Shown: positions 9,101-16,919, numbered from the stretch's first letter. The stretch is 17,500 bases of DNA from Glandiceps talaboti (GCF_964340395.1 NC_135570.1:5517822-5535321); one strand, 5' to 3'. The notes: a model not told the origin generated them from the sequence alone. Made by a program: numbers and translations.

Positions 9101-10962
9101 AAATGAAAAAAAACCCGAGGTTTTCACCCTCTATAAAGAAAATTAACTAGCGCCTACTACGTTGAAACGGCAATTAAGAGTTAGCCTCTCTACTGTGCTG
9201 TACGGTTGTGTTATATCGTTAGCTGTCGTATATCGTAGCCATCGTAGCCAAGATAAGATACGAAGGCTAGGAGGCATGACAAGCTAAACAGCGCAGCAAA
9301 CGGGCTACGTTAAGAGTAAGAAACCAGCTAACTTATAAACTTCTACATCAACAGCTTGAACTATGCAACTTGAATTTACTTGTAGTTTACAAATACAAAT
9401 ATACCGGCGGAGTTGACACTGTGTAAGGGATGTTTGTGTATTATCTTTATTGTGTCTATCTCAACATCAGTCTCACTGAATGTGTGATCTTGATACATCG
9501 TATTGCAAGCCAAGATGAAATCTCCTGTAATGCCGTCAGGAAAAACTATAGGCACGTAGTGAACTGTGTTCTCGTATCAGTTCGTATGTAAAGAACACGA
9601 TATATAGACCTCATCCCTGCAGTTTAAAACGAAGTTGAATATTTCCAAAAGTACAGAAGGGCAAGCCTGATATTCAAACGAATTTTGGGGTATATATTCA
9701 ATTTACCCATTGTATAATTTTTTTGCGATTTTTATTTCACAAATTGCAGGATTTCCGTGGTAGTATTATAAAGATAGCAAAACATATTGGGAAAGACTTG
9801 ACGGAAGAACAGATAGGCAAGGTTATGACTGTCTGCAGTTTTGAGTATATGAAAGAAAGATCGAAGAAGGAGATAGGCAGAGACTTTTTCTTGAGACCAC
9901 AAGGAGAGTGGTTACGAAAAGGTAAGATTACTAGAAGCATTTTTTTCACAGTTACAACTTTTAATTGTTTAAGGTCAAACGATGCAGTAGCTTTTGACAG
10001 CTGGTGATTGATTTTATCGGCATTAAAAAATTAGTGTGTGACCATAAATCAGGTTCGAAATTCAGTTTTATGCAACTACATATGTCTAAAAGGTTGGGGG
10101 AGCATATTCACTCTATGACTGGATATCTAAGTTACAGTGATATCGGTACTGAGGACTAAGGCGCGAGAGGGGTCGACCGATGTGAGAGCGCCCCCTCTCG
10201 GTGTCCCTTTACAGACTGTGTCAGTAGCGGTAACGAGGCGTGGAGAATTGGGTTTTCCTTACACTTCGAGTGGGAAGGAGAATAGCTTTCTATCTGCTAA
10301 TACAAATTCCGTCTATCACTGCCATGGATGGCTCACCAGTACATGCGTTAGAGCTACAAAGGCCTGGGGAATTTCACACCACCACTTATAAGGGTCAAAT
10401 CATTACAATCACATAACGTTACCGTTTACAGATATTGTATGGAATACTGCACGTTTCATGTTAGTGTTCACTGCCTTTATTTAATATAACTACGCAGAAA
10501 CCAGTAAGAAATTAAAATGCACATTCTACACTTAAGAACAAGATGCAATTTCTTGCTACATTTTGTCTAAATTAAATAAACCACTTAAAGACATGGCAAC
10601 CATCCGTGTCTCAATGTTTTGATGTCTGCTTTTAATATCTGCTTGGTGGCACATAAGGTCATTTCATTTATCAAAATTGTCACAAGAAACTATATTATTC
10701 AATATTGCCATCTCAAAGTGTAACGTGCAGTTTCTTACTGGCTTATGTGGTTCTATCAATCGGATCAGTGAACGGTAACATAAAACATGCCGTAGAAGAA
10801 CATTTGAATCGTCTTTTACTCAGTTTTTTTGGTCTTGTCTTTTCCTTTGAAGGTGTCGCTGGTGGTTGGAGGAATTCGTTCACCGTAGCACAGAATGAGG
10901 AATTTGATCGCGTCTATGCAAAAGAAATGGAAGGTTATGAAGAGTTTATGTATAAATATTGA
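3551..10962 (+). CDS. Cytosolic sulfotransferase (SULT family), six exons, complete
   Basis: Model: join of 3551-3710, 7909-8165, 8455-8578, 8849-8943, 9750-9921 and 10853-10962. This gives 918 nt and 305 residues, normal for a SULT. All five introns are GT-AG and the frame is continuous. The enzyme class transfers sulfate from PAPS to hydroxyl or amine groups of small molecules in the cytosol. Visible motifs are the 5'-phosphosulfate loop TYPKAGTNW (residues 49-57), the probable catalytic His123 in PTHLIP, the 3'-phosphate site VERCPKDTIVS with Arg145 and Ser153, and the C-terminal RKGVAGGWRNSFT (268-280). The usual RKGxxGDW has Gly for Asp here. The dimer motif KxxxTVxxxE appears as RNSFTVAQNE. 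There is no signal peptide or membrane segment. Intron positions at the TYPKxG loop, before the 3'-phosphate strand, at both ends of the 95-nt exon and at RKG match those I know for vertebrate SULT1 genes. The substrate cannot be inferred. I am very sure of the family. Confidence 0.93.
3978..4180 (+). repeat. 203-bp dispersed repeat, intron 1 copy
   Basis: It aligns end to end with 10466-10670 in intron 5, in the same orientation. Shared blocks in order are GTTCACTG, ACGCAGAAACCAATAAGAAA, a poly-T segment with TTGCTA, GTTTGTCTA, AATAAACCATTTAAA, TTTTAATATCTG and GGTGACAC...GTTCATTTCATTT. The near-equal lengths (203 and 205 bp) suggest a defined element such as a MITE or SINE. I see no terminal repeat or target duplication that settles the type. 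Confidence 0.65.
5335..5624 (+). repeat. Diverged ~290-bp repeat, copy 1
   Basis: It aligns with 6555-6835. Matching blocks in order are TTCAATCAGCCGGGAAA, AAGGGTT..GTTACTCGT, TTTAGTGACCAGGTCCCC, AAATATTGG.GAAT, and ATTTCGATGATGTCAATCAA followed by TGACGTA. The copies are heavily diverged (I judge 60-70% identity by eye), so the repeat is old. A fragment at 4925-4960 (TTTTCGTTCCGCCAATCGAT followed by GACGTAA) may be a third, partial member. Confidence 0.45.
6079..6174. repeat. Compound microsatellite (AC)12(TC)36
   Basis: A perfect AC run (6079-6102) followed by a perfect TC run (6103-6174). It abuts the end of the dispersed repeat at 6175-6349, exactly where the related copies at 12312 and 14057 carry their CA runs. 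The homopurine/homopyrimidine half is long enough to form triplex (H-DNA). Confidence 0.95.
6175..6349 (-). repeat. Microsatellite-tailed dispersed repeat, inverted copy
   Basis: This is the reverse complement of 12312-12466 and 14057-14211, at roughly 85-90% identity by eye. Shared blocks include GCAAGCTTTGTGTATACACA, TTTGGACAACTTTGCCCCGT, GACATCACCTGTTTCACGTA, CATGTAAGGTGGCTG and TTGACAAACATTATATGCTGG, then CTTGTCAGA. Similarity stops on one side at CTTGTCAGA and on the other at the dinucleotide run. The unit is therefore about 170 bp plus a simple-repeat tail. It may be a non-autonomous transposon. No coding capacity is seen. Confidence 0.8.
6555..6835 (+). repeat. Diverged ~290-bp repeat, copy 2
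   Basis: This is the partner of 5335-5624. It has TTCATTCAGCCGGAAAA, TTAAGGGTTGTCGCTACTCG, TAGTGAGTCCCC, AAATATTGGGGAAT and ATATTTCGAACA...CAGTGACGTA. It ends about 30 bp before the foldback element at 6867, so the two could belong to one larger insertion. Confidence 0.45.
6867..6984. repeat. 118-bp foldback (hairpin) element
   Basis: The arms 6867-6923 and 6929-6984 are imperfect reverse complements. GTATAAGTAA pairs with TTACTTATAC, GTTCGG with CCGAAC, AGGGTTAT with ATAACCCT, and GAGGGG with CCCCGAG at the tip, leaving a loop of only a few bases. About four of five positions pair. An 8-bp direct repeat TTGGCTTA lies at 6853-6860 and 6995-7002 and could be a target-site duplication around a 134-bp insertion. 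It fits a short MITE or foldback transposon in intron 1. Confidence 0.75.
7129..7228 (+). repeat. Two-copy tandem repeat, unit ~50 bp
   Basis: AATCACCCTCTGCAAAAGAC plus ATACACAGG at 7129-7157 recurs 50 bp later as AATCGCCCTCTGCAAAAGAG plus AGACACAGG at 7179-7207. The second halves of the units are more diverged. Confidence 0.7.
7909..8165 (+). CDS. Sulfotransferase exon 2 (PAPS loop to catalytic His)
   Basis: The acceptor is TTTTCCCTATACAG|GT and the donor is CCTCGC|GTACGT. It encodes residues 54-139. GTNW completes the PAPS loop, and His123 in MPTHLIPEYLP matches the catalytic KTHLP motif of SULTs. At 257 nt it appears to cover two exons of vertebrate SULT1 genes, so one intron is absent here. 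The donor is less consensus-like than the others, but the join gives PR|SIFVERCPKD, which fits the family (PKVIYVARNPKD type). Confidence 0.88.
8455..8578 (+). CDS. Sulfotransferase exon 3 (3'-phosphate-binding segment)
   Basis: The acceptor is TTTTCCATTTACAG|AG and the donor is CAACA|GTAAGT. It encodes residues 140-180. VERCPKDTIVS supplies the Arg and Ser that bind the 3'-phosphate of PAPS. The family consensus here is YVARNPKDVAVS, so the N-to-C change before PKD and the Glu before Arg are lineage features. Confidence 0.9.
8849..8943 (+). CDS. Sulfotransferase exon 4 (95 nt)
   Basis: The acceptor is CTTGCAG|CTG and the donor is ATGAAAAAA|GTAAGT. It encodes VYGSYWGFMKEWLKYKNE and then PWLLWIKFEDMKK, matching the family pattern YGSW..H...W......LYLFYEDMK. 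Its 95-nt length equals the corresponding exon of vertebrate SULT1 genes. Confidence 0.92.
8944..9749 (+). other. Sulfotransferase intron 4; weak inverted repeat at 9219-9287
   Basis: A GT-AG intron of 806 bp. It holds an imperfect inverted repeat (TTAGCTGTC.T...TAGCC against GGCTAG...ATGACAAGCTAA) around a doubled ATCGTAGCC. Nothing else is recognisable. Confidence 0.6.
9750..9921 (+). CDS. Sulfotransferase exon 5
   Basis: The acceptor is CACAAATTGCAG|GAT and the donor is CGAAAAG|GTAAGA. It encodes residues 213-269: helical FRGSIIKIAKHIGKDLTEEQ, then the SFEYMKE block (family: SFEXMKXN), then GEWLRK leading into RKG. At 172 nt it is slightly shorter than the vertebrate counterpart. Confidence 0.92.
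9922..10852 (+). other. Sulfotransferase intron 5, with a GC-rich hairpin at 10164-10200
   Basis: A GT-AG intron of 931 bp. At 10164-10172 and 10192-10200 a perfect 9-bp stem (CGAGAGGGG with CCCCTCTCG) encloses a 19-nt loop, inside a patch that is GC-rich for this intron. The second copy of the 203-bp repeat occupies 10466-10670. An open frame at 10137-10391 has no protein signature and is not called. Confidence 0.6.
10466..10670 (+). repeat. 205-bp dispersed repeat, intron 5 copy
   Basis: This is the partner of 3978-4180 in intron 1, in the same orientation. Recognisable blocks are GTTCACTG, ACGCAGAAACCAGTAAGAAA, TTTCTTGCTA, TTTGTCTA, AATAAACCACTTAAA, TTTTAATATCTG and GGTGGCAC...GGTCATTTCATTT. 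Confidence 0.65.
10853..10962 (+). CDS. Sulfotransferase exon 6 (C-terminus, stop TGA)
   Basis: The acceptor is TTTTCCTTTGAAG|GT. It encodes residues 270-305, starting with the Gly of RKG. GVAGGWRNSFTVAQNEEF matches GMAGDWKTTFTVAQNERF of vertebrate SULT1 enzymes almost throughout, with Gly in place of the Asp of GDW. The protein ends in EEFMYKY. Confidence 0.93.
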
Positions 10963-11097
10963 ATATCGTGAGGAGGAGATAAGGTTAATAGTCGTATTTG
11001 ACTCACCGACGAATGTGACATTTTTACTTGAAATGCGCCATGATATTGCAGTTGATTTGTGACAAGCTTTGGGTACATTCCAAACCCAACATCTGAT

Positions 11098-11103
11098 AAT
11101 AAA
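11098..11103 (+). terminator. Poly(A) signal of the sulfotransferase gene
   Basis: An AATAAA lies 136 bp after the stop codon, with T/G-rich sequence about 25-45 bp downstream (ATTTGTGACATTATTTGTAA). It is the first canonical hexamer after the coding region. Confidence 0.6.
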
Positions 11104-11832
11104 TTTGAATCAATCAGTATTGCGAACAATTTGTGACATTATTTGTAACCATGACTGCGTCATCTAGACATGGCTACCTTGGCCATTGTACGAAGTTTAT
11201 TCTATATCTATATCTCCAAAGTAAGTATTGTGATAAATACAGATAATCCCATAGTCCTTTGCGTCTGAGCATGCTCAGTCTGGATTGCAAGGCCCAACAA
11301 CCTTTCAGAATTAAAACCGACTCATTTTAATTGATTTCTTGAGTATTTCTTTTAACCTTACCCTAGAACAAAAACACCAGGTGTTGGTAACTAGTATCAC
11401 GACGGAGAGTTTTATAAGGGAATTTTTAATACATAAAATAGTCTACATTAGTCATCATCCCAGAGTAGATTTTCAGAAAACAATATACAATCATAAACTT
11501 AAAGTAAAAATTAGTAATGTAAATATGTAACTGTTAATACGCGTACATTGACTGGTCACTTCTCTATGTATTGCAATGACCTCATCCACATCAGTGTGAC
11601 GACCTAACTCTGACATGCCATGGTCTACTGATGACGTCATCTATTTGGGTCGAGCCTGGAAATTCATCTCACAATCTTACCTATACTATTAATATTATTT
11701 TATATAATTAAGACAATCATTCCAACATCCTAACAAATATACCTGCATATTAATCGCACCACGGAAACTGGTTTTCTTTGAATAAAATGGAGATATTGTC
11801 ACCTTTTACTTTTTGTTTGATTCTCATTTTTC
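11104..11832. other. Intergenic sequence without a recognisable gene
   Basis: AT-rich unique sequence. Short open frames such as 11339-11530 lack an ATG in good context and show no family signature. Confidence 0.55.
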
Positions 11833-11967
11833 ATGTATGTATGTATTATGTATGTATGTATGTATGTATGTATGTATGTATGTATGTATGTATGTATGTA
11901 TGTATGTATGTATGTATGTATGTATGTATGTATGTATGTATGTATGTATGTATGTATGTGTGTGTGT

Positions 11968-12038
<71 letters not shown>
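11833..12038. repeat. Long (ATGT)n microsatellite with internal (GT)n
   Basis: Tetranucleotide ATGT/GTAT repeats from 11833, interrupted once near 11845, then a GT-rich core at about 11957-12000 with a single TATG interruption, then tetranucleotides again to 12038. Open frames through it on both strands are artefacts of a stop-free repeat. It ends 44 bp before the left end of the tandem duplication. Confidence 0.95.
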
Positions 12039-12040
<2 letters not shown>

Positions 12041-12311
12041 CCTTCAACAATCTCACTACACTGATATATCATTCCAATTGTGTGACTTAGTCTAGTTTAC
12101 CTTGTCAATATGTCCTCAACGCCTTTCATGGGAGGGGGGGATGGGATGTAAGCATAAACGTTTTAGTGAACTATCGTGCTGGAAACTCAGGTATTCAAAA
12201 AAAATATATATATACAGTCATATTGTTTTCATGACAACGAAATGTGATTGTAAAATATTACAAACAACCTTAACTCAGGTATGTAAGTTATATTCATGAA
12301 TTGCTGCATCT

Positions 12312-12465
12312 CTGACAAGCCAACATGTAATGTTTGTCAAAGTCGTACATTAAGTTTGAGATTAATCACTTGTTCCAGCCACCTTACATGTTGACCATAA
12401 ATCTATACGTGAAACAGGTGATGTCACGGGGCAAAGTTGTCCAAAGATGTGTATATACAAAGCTT

Positions 12466-12541
<76 letters not shown>
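12312..12541 (+). repeat. Microsatellite-tailed dispersed repeat, left copy, with (CA)37
   Basis: Reverse complement of 6175-6349. It starts CTGACAAGCCAACATG, runs through TACGTGAAACAGGTGATGTC and ACGGGGCAAAGTTGTCCAAA to AGCTTG, and then enters the CA run at 12467-12541. The flanking GA-rich sequence after the run is not shared with the intron 1 copy. Confidence 0.8.
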
Positions 12542-12543
<2 letters not shown>

Positions 12544-13157
12544 AAGAGAGAGAGACAGAGAGACAAACAGACATACACGCATATTTATAGACGGTTAACA
12601 TAGTATTTACTTTCGTACAAATGGACTGTTTCATTTTAAAGTGATTTAAATGCACCTTTCAAAAATATTTCGTTACCATTAATCTGGTAGATAATCTCCC
12701 CTTACAGTAGGTAAGAATGGGGGTTGGAGGGGGAGGAGGAGAAAGACCTTAATTGAGACTGTCTATACAGTTAAAGGAAAAGCCCGCTTAGTCTTATTTC
12801 TGCCTTTAATACACTTGTATAACTATAGTAGCTACTTCTATCAAACGTATATATGATTTTGGGTGATAAAAAGACACATTGGTAACTTCTTCAACTTTGA
12901 AATCTTGTAAGGAAGCCCTACTGCACTTGACGAGTGTTTGGGGATCAACTGTGTTAAGGTTATGAGATTAAGGTATTAGTGAGAAATTTTGTCCACTTTT
13001 CAAGCGATTTTTGATTAGTAAAACTGTACATTCAAATATCCAAAAGTGTATATTTTGGATTATCATGGTAGGCAGGCGTTAAACGTACAATTATGACATG
13101 AGTCGTTGAATTCTAAGCTTGAGAGGCCATGCCTGATGACCTTGCCTTTGCAGTCAT
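12542..13157. other. Duplicated 3' flank of the zinc-finger gene (left copy)
   Basis: No gene is seen. On the minus strand an ATTAAA (12805-12810) lies about 350 bp beyond the stop codon and could serve as a poly(A) signal. The same hexamer is at 14542-14547 in the right copy, where it follows the intact gene. Confidence 0.45.
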
Positions 13158-13419
13158 TCATTTTTCCAACTTTTGCATACATAGTCTTTTTACACGATAT
13201 CTTTTCTTCAGACCACTATTGCTGTAATGTCTCTTACGGTGTATATGCAGTGTTGACGATTGTTTAAAGGCACTCTCACAGATGTTACATCGAAAAGGAC
13301 GTTCCCCGCTGTGGATGCGGAGATGCTCCTTTAAGTGGTGTGAACGACGGAATGACTTTGAGCAAATTTGACAGTGATGGCCTTTCGTAACTTCTCTGTG
13401 ACGTTTGGGAATCTGCTGG

Positions 13420-13481
<62 letters not shown>

Positions 13482-13823
13482 GGTGGTGGTGGTCAGGTCA
13501 ATGACAATATTTTTGCTTTGATCTTCACGATATTGGCCTTCAGCAATAGGTACCTTGACATATTCCGGTTTGTCTTTATACTGTTGCTTCCAATCCAATG
13601 GCTCTAATCTGGGGTTAATGTCACTTCTCAGTAGGTTCGTGATGCTTGACGAATGGTCGACTCTTGTACTTATGACATTTGGCTCGGAACCTTTCGTTAA
13701 ACTATACTGAGGATTACCATAGTAACCAGAATATCCCCACCCTTTTCTCACATCCACGTCATTGCCATGGCATTCTGTGTTTGGGACAATGTTTTGCATA
13801 TGTAGCCAACCACTAAACCCCGG
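13158..13823 (-). pseudogene. 5'-truncated duplicate of the C2H2 zinc-finger gene
   Basis: The minus-strand open frame encodes the same protein as the C-terminal 221 codons of the intact gene to its right, from the SPGFSGWLH segment to the stop. It includes the IVIDLT motif, the Thr/Asn tract and both zinc fingers. It is broken at the duplication junction (13823), beyond which a stop occurs within seven codons. The first internal ATG is at 13799 (213 residues). Only two amino-acid differences from the parent are seen: Ser for Asn two residues after the last finger His (base 13222), and Asn for Thr at the tract boundary (base 13465). No disabling mutation has accumulated. It has no obvious promoter or splice acceptor of its own, so I call it a truncated duplicate, although expression cannot be excluded. 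Confidence 0.8.
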
Positions 13824-14056
13824 TGACTTAGTCTAGTTTACCTTGTCAATATGTCCTCAACGCCTTTCATGGGAGGGGGGGGGGGATGGGATGTAAGCAT
13901 AAACGTTTTAGTGAACTATCGTGCTGGAAACTCAGGTATTCAAAAAAAATATATATATACAGTCATATTGTTTTCATGACAACGAAATGTGATTGTAAAA
14001 TATTACAAACAACCTTAACTCAGGTATGTAAGTTATATTCATGAATTGCTGCATCT

Positions 14057-14210
14057 CTGACAAGCCAACATATAATGTTTGTCAAAGTCGTACATTAAGT
14101 TTGAGATTAATCACTTGTTCCAGCCACCTTACATGTTGACCATAAATCTATACGTGAAACAGGTGATGTCACGGGGCAAAGTTGTCCAAAGATGTGTATA
14201 TACAAAGCTT

Positions 14211-14276
<66 letters not shown>
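14057..14276 (+). repeat. Microsatellite-tailed dispersed repeat, right copy, with (CA)32
   Basis: The duplicated counterpart of 12312-12541. It has one substitution (CATATAATG instead of CATGTAATG) and a CA run (14212-14276) five units shorter. It was carried along by the tandem duplication and was not inserted independently. Confidence 0.85.
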
Positions 14277-14278
<2 letters not shown>

Positions 14279-14894
14279 AAGAGAGAGAGAGACAGAGAGA
14301 CAAACAGACATACACGCATATTTATAGACGGTTAACATAGTATTTACTTTCGTACAAATGGACTGTTTCATTTTAAAGTGATTTAAATGCACCTTTCAAA
14401 AATATTTCGTTACCATTAATCTGGTAGATAATCTCCCCTTACAGTAGGTAAGAATGGGGGTTGGAGGGGGAGGAGGAGAAAGACCTTAATTGAGACTGTC
14501 TATACAGTTAAAGGAAAAGCCCGCTTAGTCTTATTTCTGCCTTTAATACACTTGTATAACTATAGTAGCTACTTCTATCAAACGTATATATGATTTTGGG
14601 TGATAAAAAGACACATTGGTAACTTCTTCAACTTTGAAATCTTGTAAGGAAGCCCTACTGCACTTGACGAGTGTTTGGGGATCAACTGTGTTAAGGTTAT
14701 GAGATTAAGGTATTAGTGAGAAATTTTGTCCACTTTTCAAGCGATTTTTGATTAGTAAAACTGTACATTCAAATATCCAAAAGTGTATATTTTGGATTAT
14801 CATGGTAGGCAGGCGTTAAACGTACAATTATGACATGAGTCGTTGAATTCTAAGCTTGAGAGGCCATGCCTGATGACCTTGCCTTTGCAGTCAT
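14277..14894 (-). other. 3' flank/UTR of the zinc-finger gene; candidate ATTAAA at 14542-14547
   Basis: Minus-strand transcription leaves the stop codon at 14895. The best poly(A) hexamer on that strand is ATTAAA, about 350 bp downstream. TATAAA near 14321 is a weaker alternative. No other gene is seen. Confidence 0.4.
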
Positions 14895-15156
14895 TCATTT
14901 TTCCAACTTTTGCATACATAGTCTTTTTACACGATATCTTTTCTTCAGACCACTATTGTTGTAATGTCTCTTACGGTGTATATGCAGTGTTGACGATTGT
15001 TTAAAGGCACTCTCACAGATGTTACATCGAAAAGGACGTTCCCCGCTGTGGATGCGGAGATGCTCCTTTAAGTGGTGTGAACGACGGAATGACTTTGAGC
15101 AAATTTGACAGTGATGGCCTTTCGTAACTTCTCTGTGACGTTTGGGAATCTGCTGG

Positions 15157-15215
<59 letters not shown>

Positions 15216-16849
15216 GGTGGTGGTGGTGGTCAGGTCAATGACAATATTTTTGCTTTGATCTTCACGATATTGGCCTTCAGCAATAGGTACCTTGACATAT
15301 TCCGGTTTGTCTTTATACTGTTGCTTCCAATCCAATGGCTCTAATCTGGGGTTAATGTCACTTCTCAGTAGGTTCGTGATGCTTGACGAATGGTCGACTC
15401 TTGTACTTATGACATTTGGCTCGGAACCTTTCGTTAAACTATACTGAGGATTACCATAGTAACCAGAATATCCCCACCCTTTTCTCACATCCACGTCATT
15501 GCCATGGCATTCTGTGTTTGGGACAATGTTTTGCATATGTAGCCAACCACTAAACCCCGGAGAATGCAAAGCATCTTTGTGTTGCTCGGCTGCTTTGGTT
15601 TGAATTCGTTCTAGACCACTCTCATCTGAATGTGAATGTGAATCTGAATCATGGTTATCTGTAGCACGAGAGCGTGTAGTAAATCCTAAACTTCGAAGCT
15701 CCTCTGTAATTTCGGGATCTATTTGTAGTTTGCCATCTCTTGTATCACATTTGCAAAATATCAAAGCTGCTTTTGCATGTACCTTCCTTCCAGTAGGCAA
15801 GGCCGGTTCACTGCGCATTTCTTTATCCACATACGCGTTGATAAGCTTGACTGCAAGTTGTTTTCCTGTATATATATGCATATTTGGCGAACATCTCTTC
15901 TTAGGTTCGACGCTATTTTCACCCGAGGTCATTTTATTTTTTGGATCAGCTTGCTCAGTTTGTTTTGAGGAAGTGTTTGATACGACTTGCCTATCTTCAG
16001 CCAGATGAGTATGACATTCAGAGTTTATCATGGTATATCTGTTGATTTTATCGTCACTATCACAGCCATCATCGTCATCAACACAGCCATCATCATTACT
16101 ATCACCATCATCATCATCATCATCATCGTTATCGTCATCAGCGTCATCATCACTATTGTCGTCATCATCTATGGTTATAACTGTGATGTCATCACAAGCA
16201 ACGTCATTCTGGGTGCAATGCGTTCTAGCATCACTTTTGTCATTATTCTGTGTGCCTTCGTCTTCATCATCATCATCATCAGGGTGTTTTGTGACGCTGT
16301 TATATTGTCTTTGTTTACAGAGATTACAATGGCGTTCATTCACTTGTACAGGTTCTTTAGGTAGCCCTGTTTCGCCAGATATTTCTTTGTCATCTTCTTG
16401 AAACTTCATCGTACCATTTTTGTAAGCAGTCAATTGATTACTACTAGCCAGGAAACGAATGCCACCTTCCTTATCAACGATACGAACAAACATACTACAA
16501 CCAGTAAACAGAGATAATCCATGGCACTGTTGACACAATAGAGATTGAACCATTTAGTGTAGAAAACCCACGTGTCATTGTTCAAAATCCATTTCCTCTC
16601 TGTACGTTAGGGGCGAAATCAATAGTTCAATGTAGGATAAAAAAAACAACGTTTTATCTGTTTTGGAATGGGAATGTGAGTGGGGGTTTGACCCATTTTA
16701 GTTCTCATCTTATAAAAACGATTTTACTTTTAATGGCATCTATAAATACAAATATTTAAAAATGTCGAGAAATGGAAAACTTTTCACTACAGTAAATGCA
16801 GGGCACTAAAATACATTAACGTGTCACTTAAAGAGGTATGTTTTCCTCG

Positions 16850-16919
<70 letters not shown>

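Larger units (their letters stand above)
12083..13823. repeat. Tandem duplication, left copy (1741 bp)
   Basis: It begins TGACTTAGTCTAGTTTACC and ends AACCACTAAACCCCGG, and the same unit follows immediately at 13824-15560. A single G at the junction is ambiguous. The unit holds the 3' part of the zinc-finger gene (minus strand), its 3' flank and one microsatellite-tailed repeat. It is 4 bp longer than the right copy. This is fully explained by (CA)37 against (CA)32, a G7 against G11 run, and one GA unit. Confidence 0.95.
13824..15560. repeat. Tandem duplication, right copy (1737 bp)
   Basis: It is nearly identical to 12083-13823. Outside simple-repeat length I noticed only three substitutions between copies (12327/14072, 13222/14959 and 13465/15202). 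Its right edge lies inside the coding exon of the zinc-finger gene, so this copy is continuous with the intact gene. Confidence 0.95.

Noticed and set aside
10040-10065. tRNA-like B box (GGTTCGAAATT)
   Set aside because: No matching A box or cloverleaf arms are found at the right distance.
10137-10391. 84-codon open frame in intron 5
   Set aside because: No recognisable protein. It lies in a GC-rich patch, where long open frames arise more easily.
11799-12095. Overlapping Met/Tyr/Val/Cys and His/Thr/Ile repeat proteins
   Set aside because: These are translations of the ATGT/GT microsatellite in several frames on both strands.
16030-16401. Ser-rich and Ile-rich open frames on the + strand
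   Set aside because: They are antisense shadows of the Asp-rich coding tract of the zinc-finger gene.
16527-16553. ATG at 16553 as the start of the zinc-finger protein
   Set aside because: A good phase-0 acceptor (TGTCAACAG) lies nine codons in, and an upstream exon with an ATG and a strong donor joins it in frame. Kept only as the alternative start.
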